This document shows, one piece after another, positions 56,503-64,000 of a DNA stretch of 64,000 nt. This DNA comes from Actinomycetota bacterium (GTDB lineage: Bacteria > Actinomycetota > Actinomycetes > Mycobacteriales > Mycobacteriaceae), in contig JAFDWN010000037.1 in NCBI GenBank assembly GCA_018268465.1, positions 1-64,000 of the forward strand, written 5' to 3'. Below the pieces are notes generated by a model that ran no database searches, had not been told where the DNA came from, and worked only from the letters and a program-made list of their open reading frames with translations. Within the stretch, counting starts at the first letter, position 1, and every line of letters begins with the position of its first letter. The position numbers and the translations under genes are program-made.

Positions 56503-57440
56503 GCGTGGTGCCAGAGGGCCGGAAACTGCTGCGCCTGGAAGTGCGCAATGCCCAGACGCCCATCGAGCGGAAGCCGCCGTGGATCAAGACCAGGGCGCGG
56601 ATGGGTCCGGAGTACACCGAGCTGAAGAATCTCGTGCGCCGCGAGGGTTTGCACACGGTGTGCGAGGAGGCGGGCTGCCCGAACATCTACGAATGCTGGG
56701 AAGACCGTGAGGCGACGTTCCTCATCGGCGGTGAGCAGTGCACGCGTCGCTGCGATTTCTGCCAGATCGACACCGGCAAGCCCGCCGACCTCGACCGCGA
56801 CGAGCCGCGCAGGGTCGCCGAAAGCGTGCAGGCGATGGGTCTGCGGTATTCGACGGTCACCGGTGTGGCCCGGGACGATCTGCCCGACGGTGGTGCCTGG
56901 CTGTACGCCGAGACGGTGCGCGCGATCAAGACGCTCAACCCCAACACCGGGGTGGAGCTGCTGATCCCGGACTTCAACGGGGTTCCGCAGCTGCTCGAGC
57001 AGGTTTTCCAGGCGCGCCCGGAGGTCCTGGCGCACAACGTGGAGACGGTACCCAGGATCTTCAAACGGATCCGGCCGGCCTTCCGCTACGACCGCAGCCT
57101 GGGGGTTCTGACCGCGGCGCGCGACTACGGACTGGTCACCAAATCCAATCTCATCCTCGGTATGGGTGAGACGCCCGACGAGGTCCGCACCGCGCTGACC
57201 GACCTGTACGCGGCCGGCTGCGACATCGTCACGATCACCCAGTACCTGCGCCCGTCGCCGCGGCACCATCCCGTGGAGCGGTGGGTCAGACCGGAGGAGT
57301 TCGTCGAGTTCGCCGAGTTCGCCGAGGGCCTCGGCTTTTCCGGGGTGCTGTCCGGCCCCTTGGTCCGGTCGTCGTATCGCGCCGGACGCCTTTATGCGAA
57401 GGCCGCGGGGTTACGGACGGGCACTCCACCCGTATCCTGA
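56499..57440 (+). CDS. lipA: Lipoyl synthase (radical SAM)
   Basis: LipA inserts two sulfurs into protein-bound octanoate to form lipoate. The 313 residues have the auxiliary 4Fe-4S ligands C-x4-C-x5-C (Cys55, 60, 66 in [12 protein letters not shown]), the radical-SAM triad C-x3-C-x2-C (Cys81, 85, 88 in CTRRCDFC) and the C-terminal RSSYRAG with the cluster-binding serine. It overlaps lipB by ATGA. The Fe-S carrier encoded at 43264-43632 could supply its clusters. It corresponds to Rv2218. Confidence 0.97.
   Translation: MSVVPEGRKLLRLEVRNAQTPIERKPPWIKTRARMGPEYTELKNLVRREGLHTVCEEAGCPNIYECWEDREATFLIGGEQCTRRCDFCQIDTGKPADLDRDEPRRVAESVQAMGLRYSTVTGVARDDLPDGGAWLYAETVRAIKTLNPNTGVELLIPDFNGVPQLLEQVFQARPEVLAHNVETVPRIFKRIRPAFRYDRSLGVLTAARDYGLVTKSNLILGMGETPDEVRTALTDLYAAGCDIVTITQYLRPSPRHHPVERWVRPEEFVEFAEFAEGLGFSGVLSGPLVRSSYRAGRLYAKAAGLRTGTPPVS
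57433..57438 (+). promoter_or_regulatory. -10 element of the DUF4191 gene (leaderless)
   Basis: TATCCT at the very end of lipA, six bases before the ATG at 57445. Confidence 0.45.
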
Positions 57441-57444
57441 TTGA

Positions 57445-58197
57445 ATGGCCAAATCGCGTAACCCCGCCGCTGCCAAGGCTGCGAAAGCCGAGGCGAAAGC
57501 AGCCCGTAAGGCCGCTTCCAAGCAGCGACGCAGTCAGCTCTGGCAGGCGTTTCAGATCCAGCGCCGGGAGGATAAACGGCTGCTGCCGTACATGATCGGT
57601 GCCTTCGTGCTGATCGTGGCGATCTCGGTGGCATTGGCCATCGCCGTCGGCGGGATCACCTTGTACACGTTGATTCCGCTGGGTGTGGTGCTCGGCGCGT
57701 TGGTGGCGTTCATCATTTTCGGCCGGCGAGCGCAGAAGGCGGTGTACCGAAAGGCCGATGGTCAGACGGGTGCGGCGGCCTGGGCACTGGACAACCTGCG
57801 GGGCAAGTGGCGGGTGACGCCCGGCGTGGCCGCAACGGGTCATTTCGACGCCGTCCATCGCGTGATCGGACGCCCGGGGGTCATCTTCGTCGGCGAGGGT
57901 TCGGCCGCCCGCGTCAAACCGCTTCTGGCGCAGGAGAAGAAGCGCACCGCGCGACTGGTCGGCGACGTGCCCATCTATGACGTCATCGTCGGCAGCGGTG
58001 AGGGTGAGGTGCCGCTGTCGAAGCTGGAGCGCCATCTGACCAAGCTGCCCGCGAATATCACCGTCAAACAGATGGATGCGCTGGAATCGCGCCTGACGGC
58101 GCTGGGGAGCAAGGTCGGCCCGGCGGCCATGCCGAAGGGTCCGCTGCCGGGGCAGGCGAAGATGCGCGGGGTTCAGCGCACCGTGCGGCGGCGCTAG
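57445..58197 (+). CDS. DUF4191 membrane protein (Rv2219 type)
   Basis: A 250-residue actinobacterial membrane protein. A very basic Ala/Lys N-terminus (1-45) is followed by two close transmembrane helices (about 50-72 and 76-95) and a cytoplasmic domain with ALDNLRGKWRVTPGVAATGHFDAVHRVIG and GVIFVGEGSAARVKPLL. It is always found after lipA in actinobacteria, but no function is known. The ATG at 57445 lies four bases after the lipA stop and is preceded by a -10-like hexamer. Its stop directly abuts that of the convergent RDD gene. Confidence 0.88.
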   Translation: MAKSRNPAAAKAAKAEAKAARKAASKQRRSQLWQAFQIQRREDKRLLPYMIGAFVLIVAISVALAIAVGGITLYTLIPLGVVLGALVAFIIFGRRAQKAVYRKADGQTGAAAWALDNLRGKWRVTPGVAATGHFDAVHRVIGRPGVIFVGEGSAARVKPLLAQEKKRTARLVGDVPIYDVIVGSGEGEVPLSKLERHLTKLPANITVKQMDALESRLTALGSKVGPAAMPKGPLPGQAKMRGVQRTVRRR

Positions 58198-58689
58198 TCA
58201 GCGCCTGATCACCGCGGTACGCGTCACCCTGTCGTGCAGTCCACGCAGATCGGTGTCGGTGATCAGCGCCGGGATCACCAGCGCGATGAGCAGTCCCCGC
58301 GCCAGAGCGCGGCCGATGCCGACCTGCTCGCCTCCGTCGGTGGGCACCACGACCAGGCCGAGCGCCAGCTGACCGGGGGTGAACCCGAACAGCCGCACCG
58401 AGACCGCACCGATGATGATCCAGATGACCAGCACCGCGGTGGACAGGGTGGTCGCCGACACCAGCCCGGTGGTCGTCATCACGAGCGCGGCCAAACCGTA
58501 GGCGATCAGCCAGTCCACGAACAGCGCGGACACCCGGCGACCCATGCGCGCGATGGACCGTCGACCGGTGTCGGGAAGGCCGAGCCGCTGGCCCGGATAG
58601 GTGGTGGTTGCGTGGTCCGGACTGCCCGAGGCTTCGTCCGGTTCGAACGCACCGGACCCTGACAGCCAGGACCCGATTGTGCGGGCCAT
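58198..58689 (-). CDS. RDD family membrane protein (Rv2219A type)
   Basis: A 163-residue protein with an RDD domain. RMGRRVSALFVDWLIAYGLA contains the Arg and first Asp that name the family, followed by three transmembrane helices (about 54-73, 82-100, 131-145) and the C-terminal LHDRVTRTAVIRR. Some RDD proteins act as Na+/H+ antiporters, but the actinobacterial ones are uncharacterised. The ATG at 58689 opens towards the glnA1 promoter region, so the two are divergent. Confidence 0.88.
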   Translation of the reverse strand: MARTIGSWLSGSGAFEPDEASGSPDHATTTYPGQRLGLPDTGRRSIARMGRRVSALFVDWLIAYGLAALVMTTTGLVSATTLSTAVLVIWIIIGAVSVRLFGFTPGQLALGLVVVPTDGGEQVGIGRALARGLLIALVIPALITDTDLRGLHDRVTRTAVIRR

Positions 58690-58750
58690 ATTGTTCAGGA
58701 TAGGCAGGGGCGCCCGCGCCCCCGCCTACGGCCAGGGGCAAGGCGATTGC

Positions 58751-58788
58751 GTAACGTCGGCGCAACATACGGTTGACGTCAGCGCAAC
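58751..58788 (+). promoter_or_regulatory. Tandem GlnR box upstream of glnA1
   Basis: Four half-sites with exact 6-bp spacers: GTAAC (58751-58755), GCAAC (58762-58766), TTGAC (58773-58777) and GCAAC (58784-58788). This matches the actinobacterial GlnR consensus gTnAC-n6-GaAAC repeated twice. It ends 51 bases before the glnA1 start, as expected for nitrogen control of glutamine synthetase. Confidence 0.75.
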
Positions 58789-58839
58789 ACCGTGTCCCTA
58801 GCGTCAACGCCCGGGTTCACCAGTAAAGGAGATAGCTCA

Positions 58840-60276
58840 GTGGCAGAAAAGACCGCTGATGACATCATCAAGCTGATCAAGGACGAGAACGTCGAGTACG
58901 TCGACATCCGTTTCTGCGATCTGCCCGGTGTCGTTCAGCACTTCTCGATCCCCGCCTCCGCGTTCGACGAGAGCGTATTCGAAGACGGGCTGGCCTTCGA
59001 CGGATCGTCGGTGCGCGGCTTCCAGTCGATCCACGAATCCGACATGATGCTGTTGCCCGATCCCGAGACCGCGCGCATCGACCCGTTCCGCGCCGCCAAG
59101 ACGCTGAACCTCAACTTCTTCGTGCACGACCCGTTCACCCGTGAGGCCTACTCGCGCGACCCGCGCAACGTGGCCCGCAAGGCGGAGAACTACCTCGCCA
59201 GCACCGGCATCGCCGACACCTGCTTCTTCGGCGCCGAGGCCGAGTTCTACATCTTCGACTCGGTGTCGTTCGACTCCAAGATGAACGGCACCTTCTACGA
59301 GGTCGACTCCGAATCGGGTTGGTGGAACTCGGGCGAACCGTTCGAGGCCGACGGCTCGCCCAACCGCGGCTACAAGGTCCGCCCCAAGGGTGGCTACTTC
59401 CCCGTCGCACCGTATGACCACTACGTCGACCTGCGCGACGAGATGGCCACCAACCTGCAGAACGCCGGGTTCACCCTGGAGCGCGGCCACCACGAGGTCG
59501 GCACCGCCGGTCAGGCCGAGATCAACTACAAGTTCAACACGCTGCTGCACGCGGCCGACGATGTGCTGCTGTTCAAGTACATCATCAAGAACACCGCGTG
59601 GGCCAACGGCAAGACCGTCACCTTCATGCCGAAGCCGCTGTTCGGCGACAACGGTTCCGGTATGCATGCCCACCAGTCGTTGTGGAAGGACGGCAAGCCG
59701 CTGTTCCACGACGAGTCGGGTTACGCGGGCCTCTCGGACATCGCCCGCCACTACATCGGCGGCATCCTGCACCACGCGCCGTCGCTGCTGGCGTTCACCA
59801 ACCCGACGGTGAACTCCTACAAGCGTCTGGTCCCGGGCTACGAGGCGCCGATCAACCTGGTCTACAGCCAGCGCAACCGCTCGGCATGTGTGCGCATCCC
59901 GATCACCGGCAACAACCCCAAGGCCAAGCGCCTGGAGTTCCGCTGCCCGGACAGCTCGGGCAACCCGTACCTGGCGTTCGCCGCGATGTTGATGGCCGGC
60001 ATCGACGGCATCAAGAACAAGATCGAGCCGCTCGCTCCGGTCGACAAGGACCTCTACGAGTTGCCGCCGGACGAGGCCGCCAACATCCCGCAGGCGCCCA
60101 CCTCGCTGGCCGCGGTGATCGACAAGCTCGAAGAGGACCACGAGTACCTCACCGAGGGCGGCGTGTTCACCGAGGACCTGATCGAGACCTATATCGCCTA
60201 CAAGCGGGAGAACGAAATCCTGCCGATCCAGATCCGGCCTCACCCGTACGAGTTCTCGCTCTACTACGACGTGTAG
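58840..60276 (+). CDS. glnA: Glutamine synthetase type I (GSI-beta)
   Basis: GlnA1 makes glutamine from glutamate and ammonia as a dodecamer; in pathogenic mycobacteria it is also exported. The 478 residues, the same length as in M. tuberculosis (Rv2220), include the [11 protein letters not shown] loop, metal ligands in [11 protein letters not shown], the [21 protein letters not shown]/ammonium region and the adenylylation site Tyr406 in DLYELPP, the target of GlnE, encoded at the right edge of the window. The GTG at 58840 has the ribosome-binding site AAAGGAGAT. Control is expected by the upstream GlnR box and by adenylylation. Confidence 0.98.
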   Translation: MAEKTADDIIKLIKDENVEYVDIRFCDLPGVVQHFSIPASAFDESVFEDGLAFDGSSVRGFQSIHESDMMLLPDPETARIDPFRAAKTLNLNFFVHDPFTREAYSRDPRNVARKAENYLASTGIADTCFFGAEAEFYIFDSVSFDSKMNGTFYEVDSESGWWNSGEPFEADGSPNRGYKVRPKGGYFPVAPYDHYVDLRDEMATNLQNAGFTLERGHHEVGTAGQAEINYKFNTLLHAADDVLLFKYIIKNTAWANGKTVTFMPKPLFGDNGSGMHAHQSLWKDGKPLFHDESGYAGLSDIARHYIGGILHHAPSLLAFTNPTVNSYKRLVPGYEAPINLVYSQRNRSACVRIPITGNNPKAKRLEFRCPDSSGNPYLAFAAMLMAGIDGIKNKIEPLAPVDKDLYELPPDEAANIPQAPTSLAAVIDKLEEDHEYLTEGGVFTEDLIETYIAYKRENEILPIQIRPHPYEFSLYYDV

Positions 60277-60322
60277 TCGACACCGCCGACGCGACGTCTA
60301 GTCGACACCGCCGACGCGACGT
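60274..60322 (+). repeat. Tandem 25-bp duplication starting at the glnA1 stop codon
   Basis: A 24-base sequence beginning TAGTCGACACCGCC (60274-60297) is repeated exactly at 60299-60322, with period 25. The first copy starts with the glnA1 stop codon, so the second carries a spare TAG. Confidence 0.9.
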
Positions 60323-60338
60323 ACCGGTCGGCACCGGG

Positions 60339-60372
60339 AAACCGGGTGGCGCAGCAGCGCCGCCCGGTTTTT
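60339..60372 (+). terminator. Intrinsic terminator of glnA1
   Basis: A 14-bp stem with one mismatch (60339-60352 with 60357-60370; AAACCGGG pairing with CCCGGTTT, GGCGC with GCGCC, loop AGCA) ends in TTTTT. It separates glnA1 from dtd. Confidence 0.85.
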
Positions 60373-60391
60373 CGTTTGATAGCAATGACGC

Positions 60392-60823
60392 ATGCGTGTG
60401 CTTGTTCAACGGGTGCTCTCGGCGAGTGTCGCGGTCGACGGCGAGGTGGTCGGGGCGATCCGGCCGGCCGGCCAGGGCCTGTTGGCCTTCGTCGGCGTCA
60501 CACACACCGACGACACCGACACCGCGCGCCGGATGGCGGACAAACTGTGGCGGTTGCGCATCCTCGACGACGAACGGTCCGCGGCCGACGTCGGCGCGCC
60601 GATCCTGGTGGTCAGCCAGTTCACGCTGTACGCGAACACCGACAAGGGTCGCAGGCCGTCGTGGAACGCCGCGGCGCCGGGTGCGGTGGCCGAGCCGATG
60701 GTCGCGGTGTTCGAGGACACGCTGCGTGCGTTGGGGGCCGATGTCGCCTCGGGGATCTTCGGCGCCGATATGCGAATCGAACTGGTCAACGACGGCCCGG
60801 TGACGGTGATGCTCGAACTCTGA
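60392..60823 (+). CDS. dtd: D-aminoacyl-tRNA deacylase
   Basis: Dtd hydrolyses D-aminoacyl-tRNAs (and mischarged Gly-tRNA-Ala), preventing D-residues from entering proteins. The 143 residues have [18 protein letters not shown] at the start, the active-site [18 protein letters not shown] and the C-terminal NDGPVTVML (the cross-subunit Gly-Pro motif). The ATG at 60392 has only weak ribosome-binding sequence (ATAGCAATGA) upstream. In M. tuberculosis dtd is at another locus (Rv1897c), so its place between glnA1 and glnE is lineage-specific. Confidence 0.95.
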   Translation: MRVLVQRVLSASVAVDGEVVGAIRPAGQGLLAFVGVTHTDDTDTARRMADKLWRLRILDDERSAADVGAPILVVSQFTLYANTDKGRRPSWNAAAPGAVAEPMVAVFEDTLRALGADVASGIFGADMRIELVNDGPVTVMLEL

Positions 60824-60863
60824 GCGATGTGGCGTAGACCCCATCAGCCGCACGAAAGCTATT

Positions 60864-60877
60864 CGGACCGCGGTCCG
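60864..60877. promoter_or_regulatory. 14-bp perfect palindrome upstream of the first DoxX gene
   Basis: CGGACCGCGGTCCG is fully self-complementary and lies just upstream of the -10-like TAGGGT at 60883-60888. It would occupy the promoter spacer, so it is a candidate operator. Confidence 0.45.
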
Positions 60878-60882
60878 CATAG

Positions 60883-60888
60883 TAGGGT
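60883..60888 (+). promoter_or_regulatory. -10 element of the first DoxX gene (leaderless)
   Basis: TAGGGT, seven bases before the ATG at 60896. Confidence 0.5.
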
Positions 60889-60895
60889 CGGTCCC

Positions 60896-61318
60896 ATGAC
60901 GACCACAGTTGAGTCCCGGGTAAGTGCGCTCTCACCACTCGTCCTGAGCCTGTTCCGCATCGTGTTCGGCCTGCTCTTCGCCGTGCACGGCGCATCCAAA
61001 CTCTTCGCCTGGCCGGTGGACAGCGGCACCGGCGCGGTGCCCGTCGGCACCTGGCCCTACTGGTGGGCCGGCCTGATCGAACTGGTCCTCGGCCTGCTGA
61101 TCACGGTCGGGCTGTTCACCAGGATCGCCGCCTTCATCGCCTCGGGCCACATGGCCGTGGCCTACTTCTGGCAGCACGCACCCAACGGACTACATCCGCT
61201 GGAGAACGGCGGCGAACCCGCCGTGCTGTTCTGCTTCGGATTCCTGCTGCTCGCCGTCATGGGCGGCGGTAGCATCGCGATCGACGCCGTGCGCAGACGG
61301 GGCAGCACCCCAGCCTGA
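60896..61318 (+). CDS. DoxX family membrane protein, copy 1
   Basis: A 140-residue DoxX-family protein with four transmembrane helices. The family signature is seen in LFRIVFGLLFAVHGASKLFAW near the start, then WWAGLIELVLGLLITVGLFTR, HMAVAYFWQH and the final NGGEPAVLFCFGFLLL. Mycobacterial DoxX has been linked to a redox-defence complex with superoxide dismutase and a thiosulfate sulfurtransferase; whether this copy does the same is not known. It has a probable leaderless promoter with a palindrome at its upstream edge. A paralogue follows 118 bases downstream. Confidence 0.9.
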   Translation: MTTTVESRVSALSPLVLSLFRIVFGLLFAVHGASKLFAWPVDSGTGAVPVGTWPYWWAGLIELVLGLLITVGLFTRIAAFIASGHMAVAYFWQHAPNGLHPLENGGEPAVLFCFGFLLLAVMGGGSIAIDAVRRRGSTPA

Positions 61319-61424
61319 GACGAAAATTGTTGGGGCCGAATGTTTTTTGCGAGACAACTACCCGGAGATGGTGATTGCCGTCGCCGTGATGCGGCGGGGC
61401 GTGGCACGGTTCACGCTCCGCCGG

Positions 61425-61430
61425 TAGCGT
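61425..61430 (+). promoter_or_regulatory. -10 element of the second DoxX gene (leaderless)
   Basis: TAGCGT, six bases before the ATG at 61437. Confidence 0.5.
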
Positions 61431-61436
61431 CGAGTC

Positions 61437-61832
61437 ATGACGCAAACCCTTGCGAATCGGGTTAATTCGAGCTCTCAGGCCGTTCTGTCGGTGTTCCGTG
61501 TCGTGGTCGGCTTCCTTTTCGCCGTCCACGGCGCCGCCAAATTGTTCGCCTGGCCGGTGGATATGGGCGGTGCCGTGCCGGTCGGCGCGTGGCCCGCGTG
61601 GTGGGCGGGCGTTATCGAACTGGTTGCCGGCCTGCTGGTGATGCTCGGATTCTTCACTCGCCCAGCCGCTTTCATCGCCGCCGGCACGATGGCCGTAGCG
61701 TACTTCTGGATGCACCAGCCCAACGGGCTGCATCCGCTGGAGAACGGCGGCGAGACGGCGGTGTTGTTCTGCTTCGCGTTCCTGCTGCTGTTCGCCATGG
61801 GACCGGGCCGCTGGGCGCTGAATCGGCGCTGA
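61437..61832 (+). CDS. DoxX family membrane protein, copy 2
   Basis: A 131-residue paralogue of the preceding gene. The two align without gaps over most of their length: FAVHGAxKLFAWPVD, VPVGxWP.WWAG.IELV.GLL, FTR.AAFIA.G.MAVAYFW, and the near-identical PNGLHPLENGGE.AVLFCF. Both have four helices. This copy ends soon after the last helix and lacks the basic tail of copy 1. It has its own probable leaderless promoter, so the two genes can be controlled separately. Confidence 0.9.
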   Translation: MTQTLANRVNSSSQAVLSVFRVVVGFLFAVHGAAKLFAWPVDMGGAVPVGAWPAWWAGVIELVAGLLVMLGFFTRPAAFIAAGTMAVAYFWMHQPNGLHPLENGGETAVLFCFAFLLLFAMGPGRWALNRR

Positions 61833-61845
61833 CGGGAGGCGGCTG

Positions 61846-62706
61846 TCAGTCGTCGAGCCGAAGATCCTCGCGGAAACGCTTCATCCCGTCGATCTTTTCG
61901 GCCGTCGTCGCCTCGGCCCCGGTGTAGAACATCCACGGCATGGTGAGGATGTGGGTGATCCCCGCATCCTCTGCGCGCTGATAGTCGTCCCTGGTCAGCG
62001 CGTCGGTCAGCGGCGTCAGGATCGTGAAATCGTCTAACGGGAGTTCGTTTTCGGTGCGTAACGTGCGCAGCCGGGTGGCCGCGTCGATCGCGCGCTCGGT
62101 GGTGATGAGATCCCCGACCCAGCCGTCGTAGCGGGCGGCGCGCCGGATCGCGATATCGCTCAGGCCGCCGACGAAGATAGGAATGCGCGGCGGCGTCGGC
62201 GTCATCTCGAGCCGGGGCGCCTGATAGAACTCACCGTCGAATTCGGTCCAGCCCGGCCGCCACAGTGCCCGCATCAGCTCGAGCATCTCCTCGGTGCGCC
62301 GGCCGCGACGGTCGAAACGCTGACCCATCAGCTCGAACTCCTCGGCGCACCAACCGACGCCCACTCCCAACTCGACCCTGCCGTCGGCGAGGTGGGCGGC
62401 GGTGGCGATGGATTTGGCCGCCGAGTACGGGTCGCGCATCGCGGGAATGTAGACCGTGGTGACGAAGTGGATATGCCGGGTGACCTGGGCCAGCGCACCC
62501 ACGAGCACCCACGGGTCGGGCCAGTCGGTGAACGGCTGCCAGCGCCGCTGCCCGTCGCGGGTGTACGGATAGGGTGTGCGCAACGTCTCCAGGTTGACCA
62601 CGTGGTCGGGGATGCCCACTCCGTCGAAGCCGAGTTCATCTGCCGCCCGGGCGATCTCGACGATCTCCTTGGTGTCCAGGAATGCGGTGCTGACGTAGAA
62701 CTTCAT
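61846..62706 (-). CDS. LLM class F420-dependent oxidoreductase
   Basis: A 286-residue luciferase-like monooxygenase of the F420-dependent type common in mycobacteria. The TIM-barrel features are visible: FDGVGIPDHVV after the first helix, GRVELGVGVGWCAEEFELMGQRFDRRGRRTEEML (the cofactor phosphate-binding part) and PIFVGGLSDIAIRRAARYDGWV. The substrate cannot be predicted. The ATG at 62706 lies 16 bases after the glnE stop on the same strand, so it may be read through from glnE. Confidence 0.9.
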   Translation of the reverse strand: MKFYVSTAFLDTKEIVEIARAADELGFDGVGIPDHVVNLETLRTPYPYTRDGQRRWQPFTDWPDPWVLVGALAQVTRHIHFVTTVYIPAMRDPYSAAKSIATAAHLADGRVELGVGVGWCAEEFELMGQRFDRRGRRTEEMLELMRALWRPGWTEFDGEFYQAPRLEMTPTPPRIPIFVGGLSDIAIRRAARYDGWVGDLITTERAIDAATRLRTLRTENELPLDDFTILTPLTDALTRDDYQRAEDAGITHILTMPWMFYTGAEATTAEKIDGMKRFREDLRLDD

Positions 62707-62722
62707 CCTGGACCGCGCCTCC

Positions 62723-64000
62723 TCAAGCCCCGAAGACCTTGCGCACCACAGCTTTCGCGCGGCGCGTCACCCGCAGGTAGTTGTCCAGGAACTCGCCCCC
62801 GTCATCGCTGCCCCAACCGGCGGCCAGCGCCACCGCGTTGAGCTGCCGCCCCGGGCCGGGCAGCTGGTCGGTGGGTTTGCCGCGGACGAGGACGAGCGCG
62901 TTGCGCGCCCGCGTCGCGGTCAGCCAGGCCTGGCGCAGCAGTTGGACGTCGCTTTCGGCGATCAACTCGGCAGCGCCGATGGCGTTGAGCGTCTGCAGCG
63001 TCGAGGTGTTGTGCAGCGCGGGCACGCGGTGCGCGAAACGCAACTGCAACAGCTGCACGGTCCACTCGATGTCGGCGAGCCCACCGCGGCCCAGCTTGGT
63101 GTGGGTGTTCGGGTCGGCGCCGCGGGGCAGCCGCTCGGCGTCCACCCGCGCCTTGATGCGCCGGATCTCCTGGACGGCCTCCGGCGACACCCCGCCCGGC
63201 GGGTAGCGCGTCTCGTCGATCATCAACAGGAACCGATGCCCCAGGTCCATGTCGCCGGCCACCCGGTGAGCCCGCAGCAACGCCTGGATCTCCCACGGCT
63301 GGGCCCACTGCGCGTAGTACGCCCGGTAGGACGCCAGCGTTCGCACCAGCGGACCGTTGCGGCCCTCGGGGCGCAATCCGGCGTCCACCTCCAGCGGCGG
63401 GTCGGCGCTGGGTGTGCCCAGCCGGGCCCGCACCTGTTCGGCGATGCTGACTGCCCACCGCACCGCGACCGATTCCGCGGCGTCGTTGTCCGGTTCGCAC
63501 ACGAACATCACGTCGGCGTCGGATCCGTAGCCGAGTTCTCCCCCGCCGAGCCGGCCCATACCGATCACCGCGATCCGCGCAGGCACGCCGCTGTCCGGCG
63601 TATTGGCCCGGATCACCACGTCCAGCGCCGCCTGCAGCACCGCCACCCACACGGAGGTCAGTGCCGCGCACACATCGGTCACCTCAAGCATGCCGAGCAG
63701 ATCGGCCGACGCGATGCGGGCCAGTTCCCGGCGCCGCAGCGTGCGGGCCGCGGCGATCGCGCGCACCGGATCGGCGTGCCTGCCCGCCGAGGCGACCAAT
63801 GCGCGCGCCACCCCCTCGGGTTCGACGTCGAGCAGTTTGGGCCCGTCCGGCCCGTCCGCGTACTGCTGGATCACCTCCGGTGCCCGCATCAGCAGCTCCG
63901 GAACGTAGGCGGAGGTACCGAGCACCCGCATCAGCCGTTTCGCGACGGCGCCCTCGTCGCGCAGCGTGGACAGATACCACCGCTGCTCGGCCAGCGCCTC
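62723..64000 (-). CDS. glnE: Bifunctional glutamine synthetase adenylyltransferase/deadenylylase GlnE (N-terminus cut by window edge)
   Basis: GlnE adds AMP to Tyr of GlnA1 when nitrogen is plentiful and removes it when nitrogen is scarce, under PII control. About 425 C-terminal residues are in the window. They hold the second nucleotidyltransferase domain, with [19 protein letters not shown] as its metal-binding signature, then [30 protein letters not shown] and the C-terminal helical domain to [14 protein letters not shown]. The start lies beyond base 64000. It corresponds to Rv2221c, and its target GlnA1 is encoded 2.5 kb away. Confidence 0.95.
   Translation of the reverse strand, partial: EALAEQRWYLSTLRDEGAVAKRLMRVLGTSAYVPELLMRAPEVIQQYADGPDGPKLLDVEPEGVARALVASAGRHADPVRAIAAARTLRRRELARIASADLLGMLEVTDVCAALTSVWVAVLQAALDVVIRANTPDSGVPARIAVIGMGRLGGGELGYGSDADVMFVCEPDNDAAESVAVRWAVSIAEQVRARLGTPSADPPLEVDAGLRPEGRNGPLVRTLASYRAYYAQWAQPWEIQALLRAHRVAGDMDLGHRFLLMIDETRYPPGGVSPEAVQEIRRIKARVDAERLPRGADPNTHTKLGRGGLADIEWTVQLLQLRFAHRVPALHNTSTLQTLNAIGAAELIAESDVQLLRQAWLTATRARNALVLVRGKPTDQLPGPGRQLNAVALAAGWGSDDGGEFLDNYLRVTRRAKAVVRKVFGA

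Noticed and set aside
58837-60243. 468-codon minus-strand open frame opposite glnA1
   Set aside because: An antisense artefact of strong GC third-position bias; it shares frame phase with glnA1 codons and has no domain or ribosome-binding site.

Overview
The window is a stretch of high-GC actinobacterial chromosome. Almost every gene can be recognised as core mycobacterial, and the order follows the block known in Mycobacterium tuberculosis as roughly Rv2157c to Rv2221c (murF to glnE). The lipoarabinomannan mannosyltransferases, PimB', MmpS3, PknL, EphD, the actinobacterial QcrCAB/CtaC/CtaE/CtaF set and RipC point to Mycobacterium sensu lato. The absence of several genes and the IS element found in this block in M. 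tuberculosis, and the presence of a cobU-cobT-cobS run, suggest an environmental Mycolicibacterium-type species. The species itself cannot be named from the sequence alone.

Layout. (1) 1-7510: the division and cell-wall operon on the minus strand (mraZ, rsmH, an FtsL-like gene, ftsI/pbpB, murE, murF), with a three-repeat MraZ box upstream of mraZ. (2) 7.7-13.5 kb: a DUF3040 membrane protein with a strong terminator, a GNAT acetyltransferase, lppM, metF, a polyprenyl diphosphate synthase and the mannosyltransferase mptA. (3) 13.5-19.6 kb: the PknL kinase and its divergent DNA-binding substrate, type II DAHP synthase, RNase AS, a membrane protein and the mannosyltransferase mptC. (4) 19.6-28.4 kb: an envelope-lipid cassette (acyltransferase, small Cys protein, ArsA-like ATPase, two SRPBCC proteins, FadD15, PimB', a zinc metallopeptidase, RipC, a CxxC mini-protein). 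(5) 28.5-31.3 kb: an exonuclease/UvrC-like fusion facing trpD. (6) 31.4-41.4 kb: the respiratory supercomplex (ctaE-qcrCAB, then ctaF and ctaC on the other strand), a DUF2561 protein, mmpS3 and asnB. (7) 41.4-46.8 kb: adenosine kinase, a membrane protein, an IscA-like carrier, a DUF3043 protein and cobU-cobT-cobS. (8) 46.8-58.7 kb: ilvE, gcvT, leucyl aminopeptidase, ephD, dlaT, an epimerase, lipB-lipA, DUF4191 and RDD proteins. (9) 58.7-64 kb: nitrogen assimilation, with glnA1 behind a tandem GlnR box and its regulator glnE (cut by the right edge). Between them lie dtd, two tandem DoxX genes and an F420-type oxidoreductase.

Functionally the window joins peptidoglycan synthesis and division, PIM/LM/LAM assembly, aerobic respiration, lipoylation and glutamine synthesis. 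A recurring feature is a -10-like hexamer 6-8 nt before a start codon, which predicts many leaderless transcripts. No CRISPR array, prophage, insertion sequence, tRNA or rRNA gene was seen. I found no clearly undescribed system. The best leads are the ArsA/SRPBCC lipid cassette, the CxxC mini-protein, the nuclease fusion whose tail runs antisense to trpD, and the missing N-terminal extension of the PknL substrate.
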